From contig JBMNIG010000010.1 of assembly GCA_050950785.1 (NCBI GenBank), positions 1 to 64,000 of the forward strand: 64,000 nt of DNA, written 5' to 3'. A model generated the notes under the pieces. It was not told the origin of the DNA. It saw only the letters and a list, made by a program, of their open reading frames with translations, and ran no database searches. Origin of the DNA: JAAYOS01 sp050950785 (GTDB lineage Bacteria > Bacillota > Clostridia > Oscillospirales > JAAYOS01). This document shows positions 44,501 to 52,373 of the stretch, piece by piece; position 1 is the first letter of the stretch, and the number at the start of each line of letters is the position of its first letter. A program made the translations under genes and the position numbers.

Positions 44501-46475
44501 TATAGTAGGAAATCTTTATGATTTATTCAGCATTACCAACTGTACAGTAACTGATTCTAACATTATAAGTCAAACTAGGGCTGGAGGTATTGCAGGTAGT
44601 TCCAGGCATTCAAATGGCATTTCCGGATGTTATGTGAACGGCGTTAGGATAGAACTCATTGAAAGTACCGATGAAGATGCCGAGAACGAAGGCTATGCTG
44701 GTTATATCTCTGGTCGTGCTGAGCAAGATGTTATCGACCTAAGCTCCAATAATGAAGTTGATAACTGCACAGCTTTAATATTCGGTGCAGAAACAGATAT
44801 AAGTGATTTCTGTACACCTGTAAAATCAGTAAGTGTAGATCCAAAGAATATCTCACTATTTGTAGGAGATACCGACACGTTGTCAGCAATCGTAGCACCT
44901 GATAATGTTTCGAATAAGATGGTTGTTTGGACGTCAAGCAATCCAAATGTGGCTACCGTTTCAGCAGATGGAGTTGTGACAGCAGTGGCAGAGGGAGAAG
45001 CTACTATAACAGCAACTTCAAAAGCCGATAGGGACAAGAAGGACAGCTGTGTGGTAAATGTAACCAAACGCGATATCCAAATAGTAGGAAATGGATTTGT
45101 AAACTCTACTTCAATATACAGAGGAGTATTTGTAGAGGTACGACTACCCGGTAACGAGAATGAAGAAATCCAGTCACTGAAGATTGAGCTATACAATGAT
45201 CAGGGTGGTTTGATAGGAACAAACATCCTAAATGATGTTACAAAAGCTTACGGTAATGGATTGACATCACCCTTTGTAGTTATTCCGGGTGACTACACAA
45301 GCTCATCGTGGACTACTGTTTGGGAAGAAGGGGAACCAAGTCCCAATAATGCACCTGCATTTGCATTAATAACAGCAACCGATGCAAATGGTGTACCTTA
45401 CACGGCACAACAAAACTATTCAGGTGATTGGAGAACTGTTTGGGCTCTGGATATTCACCTTTCAACTACAAGTAGCTTTTACGTTCAAGACTCTGCATCT
45501 TACAAAGGAGTAACAACAGAATTCTCTTACTCTGGAGCAGATTTGGACAAGATAGTTTCGCTAAAAATAGAGTTGTTTGATAAAGATGGAGTATTAATTG
45601 GTGTAAACACTCTTAAGTCGGAGAAGCTTAAAATTAATGGAGGAGAACTACCTTCTGAGGGAGCTTTGACATCACCATTCGTAGTAATCCCGGGAGATTA
45701 TGTTAGTGGTTCTTGGAATACAGACTGGAATGATTCGAATCTAAGACCAGATAACGCTCCCGTAAAAGCAGTCGCAACCGCAATAGACATTAATGGGGTC
45801 GCATATACAGCTGAGGATAATGATTTCAATAGCTTTTCAGGAAATGGTGGATCGTGGGCTAGCATTTGGGATGCCATAGTGGTCAGTAATAATGCTGAGC
45901 TTATGGATGCACTCCAGAGCACTGAATTTAATCTCATTATACTTGAGGACGGTGAGTATGGTACTGTTATTATCCAGAATCTTACTAGACCTGTGACTCT
46001 TGTTGCGAAGAGCTTGCACCGCGCTAGTTTTGCGGGCATAGAGATAAAAAGTAATGATGTGACTATCGACAGTGTCACCGCTGGATACATCGACTTCTAC
46101 AATGCCAGCAATATAACAGTTACTAACAATGTAGTGACGGGTAACAGATTTACCGTTGCGATTGGCGCTGCTGGTGGAGGGAATAATGGCCCCACTGTTA
46201 TAAAAAACAACATTGTTTTGGATGGTGCGATCGGTTTAATGCCTACTGAAGATTTTGAGGATTATACGATTACAGGAAACACAATTGTTAAAGCAAGTGA
46301 TGAAGGCATTTGGCTATGGTATACAGGGCCATATGCGGACAAAATTGACTCAGATCTAGCGACAGGAATTGCCGAACAGCTCGCAAGTAGCAACAATTTT
46401 GGGGAACTCTTTGGAGTAGGCAAATACAAAGTAAAGGTTCAGTTTGGCACTGACTCCGACAAGATCTTCAGATAG
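41073..46475 (+). CDS. Giant SLH-domain surface protein, C-terminal part
   Basis: Continuation of the gene starting at 37381; the reading is genuine from about 41210. In order it contains: the end of esterase module 2; a beta-sandwich to about 42000; a block of five to six 93-residue repeats with a central 'LWF' motif (about 42006-43880); a GLUG-like beta-solenoid ('LAGLAKLVNRGVDFRGKTIA', 'VFRGSFDGRNHTISNL', 'GGIIGYS'); a Big_2 Ig domain ('VSVDPKNISLFVGDTDTLSA', 'NPNVATVSADGVVTAVAEGE'); two copies of a 130-residue domain marked by 'LTSPFVVIPGDY'; and a right-handed beta-helix with 'NITVTNNVVTGNRF' repeats. The whole protein would be about 3,030 residues, secreted and cell-wall bound. Confidence 0.82.
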   Translation: MTASTSAAARWAVGGTWTVIKGISRLFCRSVPDLRRNNLYRGPAEALKDLPIYYIHSVDDPTVNISGGIAAYNALKDAGNDRVYLALYEHVWFEGLPEDELGPGHWSWVYVHNDFDGEGEDEEYWLDEFTLDGVVYESTKPIELGFSSFKAWLAAQEKRASEIKYDTYKFEITDLDEVYPVTQGVTDPDEAGFEAMIPVKIRIVVDKSNDNPYKGMVRVAAVGVEGLQLWAKDTEGDWYDINKVGWGPPGGFPIDSEAITEVYVVATEELERLVTLELVDITGNYGAEDGVIISQDVAIKAFVEEPAEPIKGSFESTGNVGIAPDTAGDAAGKIYAEYGLVVDGESISLADSNVEYIKVKVGEGDWEELTPNTDDTLWFNVEKAKGSYEFEVKANDGTIYLATLDWQAEINEATWEATGREGPHDGKTYVEYKLMDGSEQVSLEVGKVKLIATKDGEKWVALEPNTDENLWFNKAHGTGSYDFFIVTAQGAMYRASLDWLEKILAEADYNAAWNEERGTWYIKVTVPGENLDADSIQTIYVVKQADEKLDEPRALTPDSDKVLWFGVAKGNGDLAFRDAGEYAYEVVRKDGSKYMFSFTYDPDKVQGVEEVRTLGKLEGATDYPGYDNWSAAITEDGIDFSRITKEQAIAMGLPDADYYGIAMKLVVGNDPIDLNSDNVLKVVRSFEDGEPVDVLVTADGTVQFVHDGWGEAGKYTMCYYLIDGRVIEVEINVISFEFSNEARWNAVGVGVNTIEGKDYIFQGFELLDAEGNQIPLVADNIETMTVLGPGDTGPRELTVGDDSDPLLWFNVLKAAGEYRYTVVTKEGLTYFATLNWTEPREVAATPGGVPQYNETLRATYQKYNVEDISLLEFDAMYQIKPSGAISELVPSGDDCLWFKVDSDDLNWFQEEGEHIFLVKHGDAWSTFVISYTMLIDTTWYNVIDKTFTITNASQLAGLAKLVNRGVDFRGKTIALGADIDLSGYDWVPIGFINETTEIWDADEYDRCPNVFRGSFDGRNHTISNLRVNKAEYKAVGLFGVISLTEDAEIKDIKFTNATVNGYTGVGVLTGMVRAGTKWVNGIGHAAQISGIEVVNSSVTGLKYVGGIIGYSTASVKDSLATNVIVTANYKTGMAGKSGETAGGIVGNLYDLFSITNCTVTDSNIISQTRAGGIAGSSRHSNGISGCYVNGVRIELIESTDEDAENEGYAGYISGRAEQDVIDLSSNNEVDNCTALIFGAETDISDFCTPVKSVSVDPKNISLFVGDTDTLSAIVAPDNVSNKMVVWTSSNPNVATVSADGVVTAVAEGEATITATSKADRDKKDSCVVNVTKRDIQIVGNGFVNSTSIYRGVFVEVRLPGNENEEIQSLKIELYNDQGGLIGTNILNDVTKAYGNGLTSPFVVIPGDYTSSSWTTVWEEGEPSPNNAPAFALITATDANGVPYTAQQNYSGDWRTVWALDIHLSTTSSFYVQDSASYKGVTTEFSYSGADLDKIVSLKIELFDKDGVLIGVNTLKSEKLKINGGELPSEGALTSPFVVIPGDYVSGSWNTDWNDSNLRPDNAPVKAVATAIDINGVAYTAEDNDFNSFSGNGGSWASIWDAIVVSNNAELMDALQSTEFNLIILEDGEYGTVIIQNLTRPVTLVAKSLHRASFAGIEIKSNDVTIDSVTAGYIDFYNASNITVTNNVVTGNRFTVAIGAAGGGNNGPTVIKNNIVLDGAIGLMPTEDFEDYTITGNTIVKASDEGIWLWYTGPYADKIDSDLATGIAEQLASSNNFGELFGVGKYKVKVQFGTDSDKIFR
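42006..43880 (+). repeat. Protein repeat block with LWF motif, about 279 bp period
   Basis: Encoded LWF motifs lie at about 42201, 42480, 42759, 43491 and 43758; a degenerate copy without LWF fills the gap near 42950-43270. Shared pattern: a proline and acidic turn, 'LWFNV', KA-G-Y, a beta strand, DG-YxAxLDW. No named Pfam repeat was recognised. Confidence 0.6.
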
Positions 46476-46548
46476 GTTTAATGATCTTTATCGCAATGCC
46501 AAAGTTAGATTTTGCGGCAATGCACTCCGGTTAGCAGAGAGCACGCCG

Positions 46549-46591
46549 AGAAGCTCCGTGGGAAAGCAATTCGCTTTCCCACGGAGCTTCT
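46549..46591 (+). terminator. Strong hairpin after the giant surface protein gene
   Basis: AGAAGCTCCGTGGGAAAGC at 46549-46567 pairs perfectly over 19 bp with 46573-46591 around a 5-nt loop. The following bases are only moderately T-rich. It ends the surface protein transcript. Confidence 0.7.
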
Positions 46592-46766
46592 ACATTCTTA
46601 ATCTTCAACAAGAATATTAAATTGTCACTTAACTTATCGCCGTCAAAATTTACAAAACACAACCCAAGACCTACAAATTAACTGATAATTATGTTATGAT
46701 AATGGCAAATTAATGGGAGTATCGGAAGAATCAGTAAACAGCAAACGGGTAAAGGATGTGACTGTT

Positions 46767-49040
46767 ATGATGGACACTAAGGTAGCAACAAGCTTGTCCC
46801 TCGAAGAAAAAATAACTCTTTGCGAGGGCAAAAACTATTGGGAAACACAGGAGTATCCGGAGCATGGCATACCATCCATGTTTATGTGCGACGGCCCCCA
46901 TGGGCTGCGTAAGCAGAAAAATGAAGGTGACCATCTTGGTTTGAACATGTCAGAACCAGCAACGTGTTTTCCAACAGCAGTCACGACTGCCAGCAGCTGG
47001 GATGAAAAGCTACTTGGGGAAATAGGTGCGGCTATAGCTGAGGAAGCGGCTGATCAGGGAGTGGGAGTATTTCTCGGTCCGGGACTAAATATCAAGAGAA
47101 ACCCACTGTGTGGCAGAAACTTTGAGTATTTTTCCGAGGATCCTTATCTTGCTGGTAAACTCGCTGCAAGCTATGTAAGGGATGCTCAGAAAAACGGGAT
47201 AGGAACTTGTCTTAAGCATTTTGCCTGCAACAACCAGGAGTATAGACGTTTCAGCTCCGACTCCATAATTGACGAGAGAACGTTAAGAGAAATATATCTG
47301 ACCGCGTTTGAAATCGCTGTGCGTGAAGGAAAGCCCAAGACAGTCATGTGTGCCTACAATAAAATAAACGGTGTTTATTGCAGTGACAGCGAACAACTTC
47401 TCACAAAGATTTTGAGGGATGAGTGGGGTTTTGACGGGTTGGTTATGACGGACTGGGGCGCCATGAACGATCGCATAGTGGGCTTCAAGGCAGGATGCGA
47501 TTTGAATATGCCGGGTGGCGTCGGATACATGCACAAGGAAGTCCTAGATGCAGTTACGCGCGGTGAACTTGATGAAGCCGATATCGACCGAAGTGTGGAG
47601 CGCGTAATAAAAATGGTATTGGATGCGCAGCAATCTTTGAAGAACAGAGCAGCAGATTGTGACTATGAAGCCCACCATGAGCTTGCCCGCGTAGCTGCAG
47701 AACAGAGCGCTGTATTACTTAAAAATAAGGATAATATCCTGCCCATAAAAGAAAATCAAAAGATTGCAGTTGTTGGTGACATGGCCAAGGATATGCGTTA
47801 TCAGGGAGCCGGTTCAAGTCACATTAATCCTACGAAACTGACAAACCCTTCCTACGTACTAAAGGAAATGGTGAGCGTCGAAGAAGCTGATGTCGCTATT
47901 GTTTTTGCTGGACTTACACCGGATTATGAAAGTGAGGGTTTTGATCGCGCAGACATGAATATGCCCCCTGAGCATATAAAGCTTATTGAGGACACTGCAG
48001 CGAAAAATCCGAACACTGTAGTCGTACTCTTCTGCGGAGCGCCTGTGGAGATGCCTTGGGTGGATAAAGTAAAAGCTGTTTTGTATATGGGACTGCCTGG
48101 ACAAGCCGGTGGAGAGGCTGTGAAAAATCTACTATATGGGGTAGCAAATCCCTCTGGAAAGCTCGCCGAGACCTGGCCGAAAAAATACTCAGATTGTCCA
48201 TCTTCTGAATATTATGGATCGGTCGATGCTCAGTACCGTGAGGGGATATATGTTGGATATCGTTACTATGACAAGGCTGGTGTAGATCCGCAATGGAAGT
48301 TTGGGTACGGACTGAGCTATACGCAATTTGAGTTTGGTAAAGCAATAATTGAAGGCAATCGAGTAAGTGTTACGGTGACTAACACAGGTAGCTACGCGGG
48401 AGCAGAGGTCGTACAGCTTTATGTCTGCCCGCCGAAGGACGGTATATATCGCCCGCTGCGTGAGCTAAAGCGATTCACAAAGGTCAAGCTGCAGCCAGGC
48501 GAGAGCGCTAGCATAAGCTTTGATCTGGACGAGCGATGTTTTGCAGTTTGGGACGATGGCTGGAAGGTTCCGACCGGTACATACACAATACAAGTTGGAG
48601 GAAATCCCGATTCATTGATAACAGTGGGTACAGTTGAAAAAACCGGTGTCGATGTCAAAATCCCGGACTGGCAGCCCAACAGCTGGTACGAAAAGCCGGC
48701 TGGTGCGCCCTCGCAGGAAGAATGGGAAAGAATGATTGGCCGCAAGTATACTCCGTATGTCGCCAAGAAAGGTGAATTTACCCTGAACGATACGGTTATG
48801 GACATAAAAGAACACTCGTTGGTTATGAAAATGTTCTACTCGGCAATCAAGATGTATATTTCGAGAGGTTCAAAGCCCGGAACACCTGAATATCGGATGA
48901 TGTTGGAGTCGAGTGCGGGAAGTCCTCTAAGGAGCATTCAAATTACAGGCGGGATAAAAGCAAATATTCTCAAAGGACTACTGGAAATGGCAAACGGTCG
49001 ATTTTTCGGTGGATTGAAAATGATGCTTAAGAAAGGCTGA
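46767..49040 (+). CDS. Beta-glucosidase, glycoside hydrolase family 3
   Basis: 757 residues, no signal peptide, so probably cytosolic and acting on imported oligosaccharides. GH3 N-terminal barrel with substrate motif 'KHFACNNQE' and catalytic nucleophile Asp in 'GLVMTDWGAMND'; C-terminal sandwich with 'VAIVFAGLTPDYESEGFDR'; fibronectin-III-like domain with 'FGYGLSYTQFEF' and 'YVGYRYYD'. Between 'GAGSSHINPTKLTNPSYVLK' and 'ADVAIVFAGL' it is about 35-40 residues shorter than usual relatives, an apparent in-frame deletion. The start at ATG 46767 has AAAGGATG upstream; an ATG at 46713 lacks a ribosome site. Single-gene unit. Confidence 0.9.
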   Translation: MMDTKVATSLSLEEKITLCEGKNYWETQEYPEHGIPSMFMCDGPHGLRKQKNEGDHLGLNMSEPATCFPTAVTTASSWDEKLLGEIGAAIAEEAADQGVGVFLGPGLNIKRNPLCGRNFEYFSEDPYLAGKLAASYVRDAQKNGIGTCLKHFACNNQEYRRFSSDSIIDERTLREIYLTAFEIAVREGKPKTVMCAYNKINGVYCSDSEQLLTKILRDEWGFDGLVMTDWGAMNDRIVGFKAGCDLNMPGGVGYMHKEVLDAVTRGELDEADIDRSVERVIKMVLDAQQSLKNRAADCDYEAHHELARVAAEQSAVLLKNKDNILPIKENQKIAVVGDMAKDMRYQGAGSSHINPTKLTNPSYVLKEMVSVEEADVAIVFAGLTPDYESEGFDRADMNMPPEHIKLIEDTAAKNPNTVVVLFCGAPVEMPWVDKVKAVLYMGLPGQAGGEAVKNLLYGVANPSGKLAETWPKKYSDCPSSEYYGSVDAQYREGIYVGYRYYDKAGVDPQWKFGYGLSYTQFEFGKAIIEGNRVSVTVTNTGSYAGAEVVQLYVCPPKDGIYRPLRELKRFTKVKLQPGESASISFDLDERCFAVWDDGWKVPTGTYTIQVGGNPDSLITVGTVEKTGVDVKIPDWQPNSWYEKPAGAPSQEEWERMIGRKYTPYVAKKGEFTLNDTVMDIKEHSLVMKMFYSAIKMYISRGSKPGTPEYRMMLESSAGSPLRSIQITGGIKANILKGLLEMANGRFFGGLKMMLKKG

Positions 49041-49108
49041 GTGGATCCTTATTCGCATTCAACTTTCTTTGACTCCCGTGAATATTGAAAAACGAAGCAA
49101 TATTAAAT

Positions 49109-49144
49109 ACCCCCAATGTTAACTGTTGTTGTGACATTGGGGGT
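49109..49144 (+). terminator. Terminator of the beta-glucosidase gene
   Basis: ACCCCCAATGT at 49109-49119 pairs with ACATTGGGGGT at 49134-49144, followed by TTTCCT. Confidence 0.75.
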
Positions 49145-49149
49145 TTCCT

Positions 49150-49290
49150 ATGCGACCGACTGGGTTATAACTTGGTGGTGCAAGTCCACTACGCGCAGGG
49201 TAGTGATACAAAGTCCCGAACTTCCGTACGCATGATCTGCATATACGGTGGCAAGGGAAATGGATTGCCTAACTAATGGATAGCCTCCTA
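49150..49290 (+). other. Possible group II intron-like RNA fragment
   Basis: 'GGTGGTGCAAGTCCACTAC' and 'GGTGGCAAGGGAAATGG' resemble conserved domain I stretches of bacterial group II introns. There is no reverse-transcriptase gene and no recognisable domain V, so at most this is a remnant. It lies between a terminator and an IS end. Assignment rests on remembered sequence patterns only. Confidence 0.3.
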
Positions 49291-49299
49291 CCCTATTAC

Positions 49300-49341
49300 C
49301 TTTGGCTCAACTCCTTTTTACACCATTATATAGACTTAATC
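49300..49341. repeat. Solo IS256-type terminal inverted repeat, 42 bp
   Basis: The 42 bases are the exact reverse complement of 2682-2723, the left end of the IS256-type element. The sequence inward from it (left of 49300) no longer matches the element, so only the tip survives. Its outer end abuts the capE remnant. Confidence 0.85.
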
Positions 49342-49442
49342 CAAATAATACTAAGATATTGGATATGGAACAGGTCAAAGAAAAACTTTTGTCCTTAGCA
49401 TATATCAGGGACGAGCTTGCCAGGGGGGTGAGGAGATCATGA
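49342..49442 (+). pseudogene. C-terminal remnant of capE (UDP-GlcNAc 4,6-dehydratase/5-epimerase)
   Basis: About 32 codons read in frame up to a TGA at 49440-49442: 'NNTKILDMEQVKEKLLSLAY' then 'IRDELARGVRRS'. This resembles the C-terminus of CapE-type proteins, and the stop overlaps the capF start as ATGA, exactly where capE belongs in a capE-capF-capG operon. The rest has been replaced by the IS256-type end, so the first pathway enzyme is missing here. Confidence 0.6.
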
Positions 49443-50584
49443 ACGTACTGGTTACCGGTTCGAAGGGTTTTATCGGTAAGAATTTGGTTGCAACATTGAA
49501 AAACATTATTGAAGGCAAAGAAAGAAAATATGATTTTAATAGCAAACTAGCGATATTAGAGTATGATGTGGATGCCGATCCCAGACTTTTGGAAGAATAT
49601 TGCCGAAAATGCGATTTTGTTATTAATCTGGCAGGCGTAAACAGACCGGATGATGAAGCTGAGTATATGCCCGAAAACTTTGGATTTATATCTACATTGA
49701 TAGATACTTTAATGAAGTATGACAATCACTGTCCTGTAATGTTCGCCTCTTCTACGCAGGCAGTACTTGACAACCCATACGGGAAGTCAAAAAAAGCAGG
49801 AGAGGACTTGGTTTTTAAGTATGCCAGTGAAACCGGAGCTGAGGTATATATATACCGTTTACCCAATGTTTTTGGAAAGTGGTGCCGTCCGAATTACAAC
49901 TCTGCTATAGCTACCTTTTGCTTCAATATTGCGCGAGGGCAGCCTATAAAGGTTAGTGATCGCAATGTTAGGATGAATCTGGTTTACATAGACGATGTAG
50001 TTGAGGAGTTTGTAAATGCACTTAGTGGAAAAGCTAACAAAAAAGACGATGGTTATTGCTACATACCTGTAAAGTATACAGCAACTCTTGGAGAGATAGT
50101 CGACCTGATATATTCATTTAGAGCAAGCAGGGAAGAACTAGACTTGCCCGATTTATCGGACGCGCTTACAAAAAAACTTTATGCAACATACATATCATAT
50201 TTGCCTGAGAATCAATTCAGCTACCCGTTAAAGATGAACACAGACTCCAGAGGCAGCTTTACCGAAATAATAAGGACACCTGATAGGGGACAATTTTCGG
50301 TCAATATATCAAAACCTGGGGTAACAAAAGGCAACCACTGGCACAATACGAAGTTCGAGAAGTTCCTCGTTGTCAGCGGAAAAGGAGTGATCAGGTTTCG
50401 AAAGATCGATGAGGACAGGATTCATGAATATTATGTAGACTGCAAAAAGTTAGAGGTTGTGGATATACCGACAGGCTATACTCATAGTATTGAAAATCTT
50501 GGAGATACCGACATGGTCACTCTCATTTGGGCAAATGAGTGCTATGATCCGGAAAAGCCTGATACTTTTTATTTAGAGGTATAA
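49439..50584 (+). CDS. capF: CapF-like bifunctional SDR/cupin: UDP-2-acetamido-2,6-dideoxy-hexulose reductase
   Basis: 381 residues. N-terminal NAD(P)-binding SDR domain, 'VLVTGSKGFIGKNL' at 3-16, 'VINLAGVNRPDD' near 60, and active-site Tyr/Lys in 'NPYGKSKKAGEDL' near 115-120. C-terminal cupin of about 110 residues with 'GNHWHNTKFEKFLVVSGKG' and 'GYTHSIENLGDTDMVTLIWA', whose histidines would hold zinc. In capsule synthesis CapF works between CapE and CapG to make UDP-N-acetyl-L-fucosamine. It overlaps the capE remnant by 4 bp and precedes capG by 2 bp. Confidence 0.88.
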   Translation: MNVLVTGSKGFIGKNLVATLKNIIEGKERKYDFNSKLAILEYDVDADPRLLEEYCRKCDFVINLAGVNRPDDEAEYMPENFGFISTLIDTLMKYDNHCPVMFASSTQAVLDNPYGKSKKAGEDLVFKYASETGAEVYIYRLPNVFGKWCRPNYNSAIATFCFNIARGQPIKVSDRNVRMNLVYIDDVVEEFVNALSGKANKKDDGYCYIPVKYTATLGEIVDLIYSFRASREELDLPDLSDALTKKLYATYISYLPENQFSYPLKMNTDSRGSFTEIIRTPDRGQFSVNISKPGVTKGNHWHNTKFEKFLVVSGKGVIRFRKIDEDRIHEYYVDCKKLEVVDIPTGYTHSIENLGDTDMVTLIWANECYDPEKPDTFYLEV

Positions 50585-50586
50585 AG

Positions 50587-51729
50587 ATGGGTAAACTGAA
50601 ACTTATGACGATAGTTGGTACAAGACCTGAGATCATACGGCTTTCCGAGGTAATAAAGAAATGTGACAAGTATTTCGATCATTTTCTTGTGCACACAGGT
50701 CAGAACTATGATTATGAACTTAATCAAATATTCTTTGAAGATCTCGGACTGCGGGAACCCGACTTTTATCTTAATACTGTCGGAGCTGATTTAGGAGAAA
50801 CCATAGGCAACATTATTGCAAAATCATACAGGATAATGGCGGAAGTCAAGCCGGATGCACTGTTGATTTTAGGGGATACCAACTCCTGCCTCTCGGCAAT
50901 ATCCGCAAAACGCATACATATTCCCATTTTTCACATGGAGGCAGGTAACCGCTGCTTTGATGAATGCTTGCCGGAAGAGACAAATCGTCGTATAGTTGAC
51001 CACATTGCTGACGTAAATCTTTGCTATACTGAGCATGCACGTAGATATTTGAACTACGAAGGTACCGCTAAGGAGAGGACCTTTGTAATTGGTTCTCCTA
51101 TGCCGGAGGTGCTTTCTTCGAACATAGCTAAGATTAATAGCAGCAGGGTCCTTGAGACTCTTGGAGTCGAAAAGAGCAAGTATATACTCCTTTCTGCCCA
51201 TCGCGAGGAAAATATAGATACAGAATCGAATTTCCTAAGCCTGATGAATGCAGTAAATGCCTTAGCCGAGAAGTACAATATGAATATTATATATTCTACT
51301 CATCCACGCTCTGCGAAATTTATAGAGAAGCGGGCATTTAGCTTTCACAAAAATGTTCGTATGCACAAACCTTTCAATTTCAGTGACTACAATTTTCTTC
51401 AGATGAATTCATTTTGTGTGGTGTCCGACAGCGGTACTTTACCGGAAGAAAGCAGTTATTTTCAATCAATTGGAAAGCCCTTCCCCGCCGTATGCTTACG
51501 TACATCAACAGAACGACCTGAAGCACTAGACAAAGGGAATTTTATACTTGCTGGAATAACTACTGAACAAGTTCTACAGGCAGTTGAGGTGGCTGTGGAG
51601 ATGAACAGTAATAGTGATTGCGGTGTTTCCGTGCCCGACTATACAGATGAAAACGTGAGCTCTAAAATTATTAAAATTATCCAGTCATACACTGGCGTGG
51701 TAAATAAAATGGTATGGAGAAAATATTAG
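50587..51729 (+). CDS. capG: CapG-like UDP-HexNAc 2-epimerase (WecB family)
   Basis: 380 residues of the non-hydrolysing UDP-GlcNAc 2-epimerase family. 'MTIVGTRPEIIRLSEVIKK' at 7-25, 'HTGQNYDYELNQIFFEDL' near 36, 'GDTNSCLSA' near 97, 'HMEAGNRCFDECLPEETNRR' near 117, and 'SAHREENID' and 'VSDSGTLPEESSYF' later. In this context it is CapG, which makes UDP-L-FucNAc from the CapF product, rather than ManNAc-forming WecB. Coupled to capF. Ended by the hairpin at 51792-51837. Confidence 0.88.
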   Translation: MGKLKLMTIVGTRPEIIRLSEVIKKCDKYFDHFLVHTGQNYDYELNQIFFEDLGLREPDFYLNTVGADLGETIGNIIAKSYRIMAEVKPDALLILGDTNSCLSAISAKRIHIPIFHMEAGNRCFDECLPEETNRRIVDHIADVNLCYTEHARRYLNYEGTAKERTFVIGSPMPEVLSSNIAKINSSRVLETLGVEKSKYILLSAHREENIDTESNFLSLMNAVNALAEKYNMNIIYSTHPRSAKFIEKRAFSFHKNVRMHKPFNFSDYNFLQMNSFCVVSDSGTLPEESSYFQSIGKPFPAVCLRTSTERPEALDKGNFILAGITTEQVLQAVEVAVEMNSNSDCGVSVPDYTDENVSSKIIKIIQSYTGVVNKMVWRKY

Positions 51730-51791
51730 AAAATCAATAAATATCTATCACCGTGGAAAGCAGCAATTAAGATCTTACGGGGCATTCTTTA

Positions 51792-51855
51792 CCCTCAGCA
51801 AACCTTGGAGATAACTAAGCTCTCGAGGGGCTGAGGGCTTCTTATGTATTTTTTT
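51792..51855 (+). terminator. Terminator of the capF-capG operon
   Basis: CCCTCAGC at 51792-51799 pairs with GCTGAGGG at 51830-51837, with a second inner stem, followed by CTTCTTATGTATTTTTTT. Confidence 0.75.
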
Positions 51856-51951
51856 ACTGAGGTGACGTGTAGTGATGATAGTAATGACAACAAGTAAAGC
51901 CCAATGAGATTCATGTTAATGTTACTCTAAAAATGTATCATACCATATGAG

Positions 51952-52134
51952 CTAGGCAGCCTAATCATATTTACCAATTTAGAATTTCCTAAATGGACGG
52001 AGGTATTGGGTGACGAGCAAATGACCGCTGCCTTGTTTGATCGTCTGACCCATAATGCGCACATACTGAACATTAACTGTGAAAGTTTCAGATTTAAGCA
52101 AGCTCATTCTAGACATTCAACGTCAGTATGGTAA
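51952..52134 (+). pseudogene. C-terminal remnant of an IS21-family helper ATPase (IstB)
   Basis: An open frame reads 'LGSLIIFTNLEFPKWTEVLG', then 'DEQMTAALFDRLTHNAHILN' and 'INCESFRFKQ', ending at TAA 52132. This matches the conserved end of IstB proteins ('TSNLEF..W', 'DRL.H..H', 'GESYR'). The ATPase core is absent. The rest of 51856-52373 is AT-rich, probably more of the decayed element and the promoter of the next gene. Confidence 0.7.
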
Positions 52135-52373
52135 TCTTGTGAAAGTCTCCGTTATTTGGTGCCAAATTTTAGACCGGCAAATTGCCAAAATTATGCTGGA
52201 TTTAACACATTATCGATTTACCACAGAAAATGTGGAAGAAACAACAAAAACTGGATAACTCTGTCACATGTACATGTATTTGTATTGTAACAATCCTTAT
52301 AATGATGCTAAAATAAAACAAAAATCTGTGCAGCTATGCGAAAAATAGCTTTTTATGACGAAAGGGGTTATAG

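Noticed and set aside
49150..49290. Functional group II intron
   Set aside because: No intron-encoded protein and no recognisable domain V/VI; at most a fragment.
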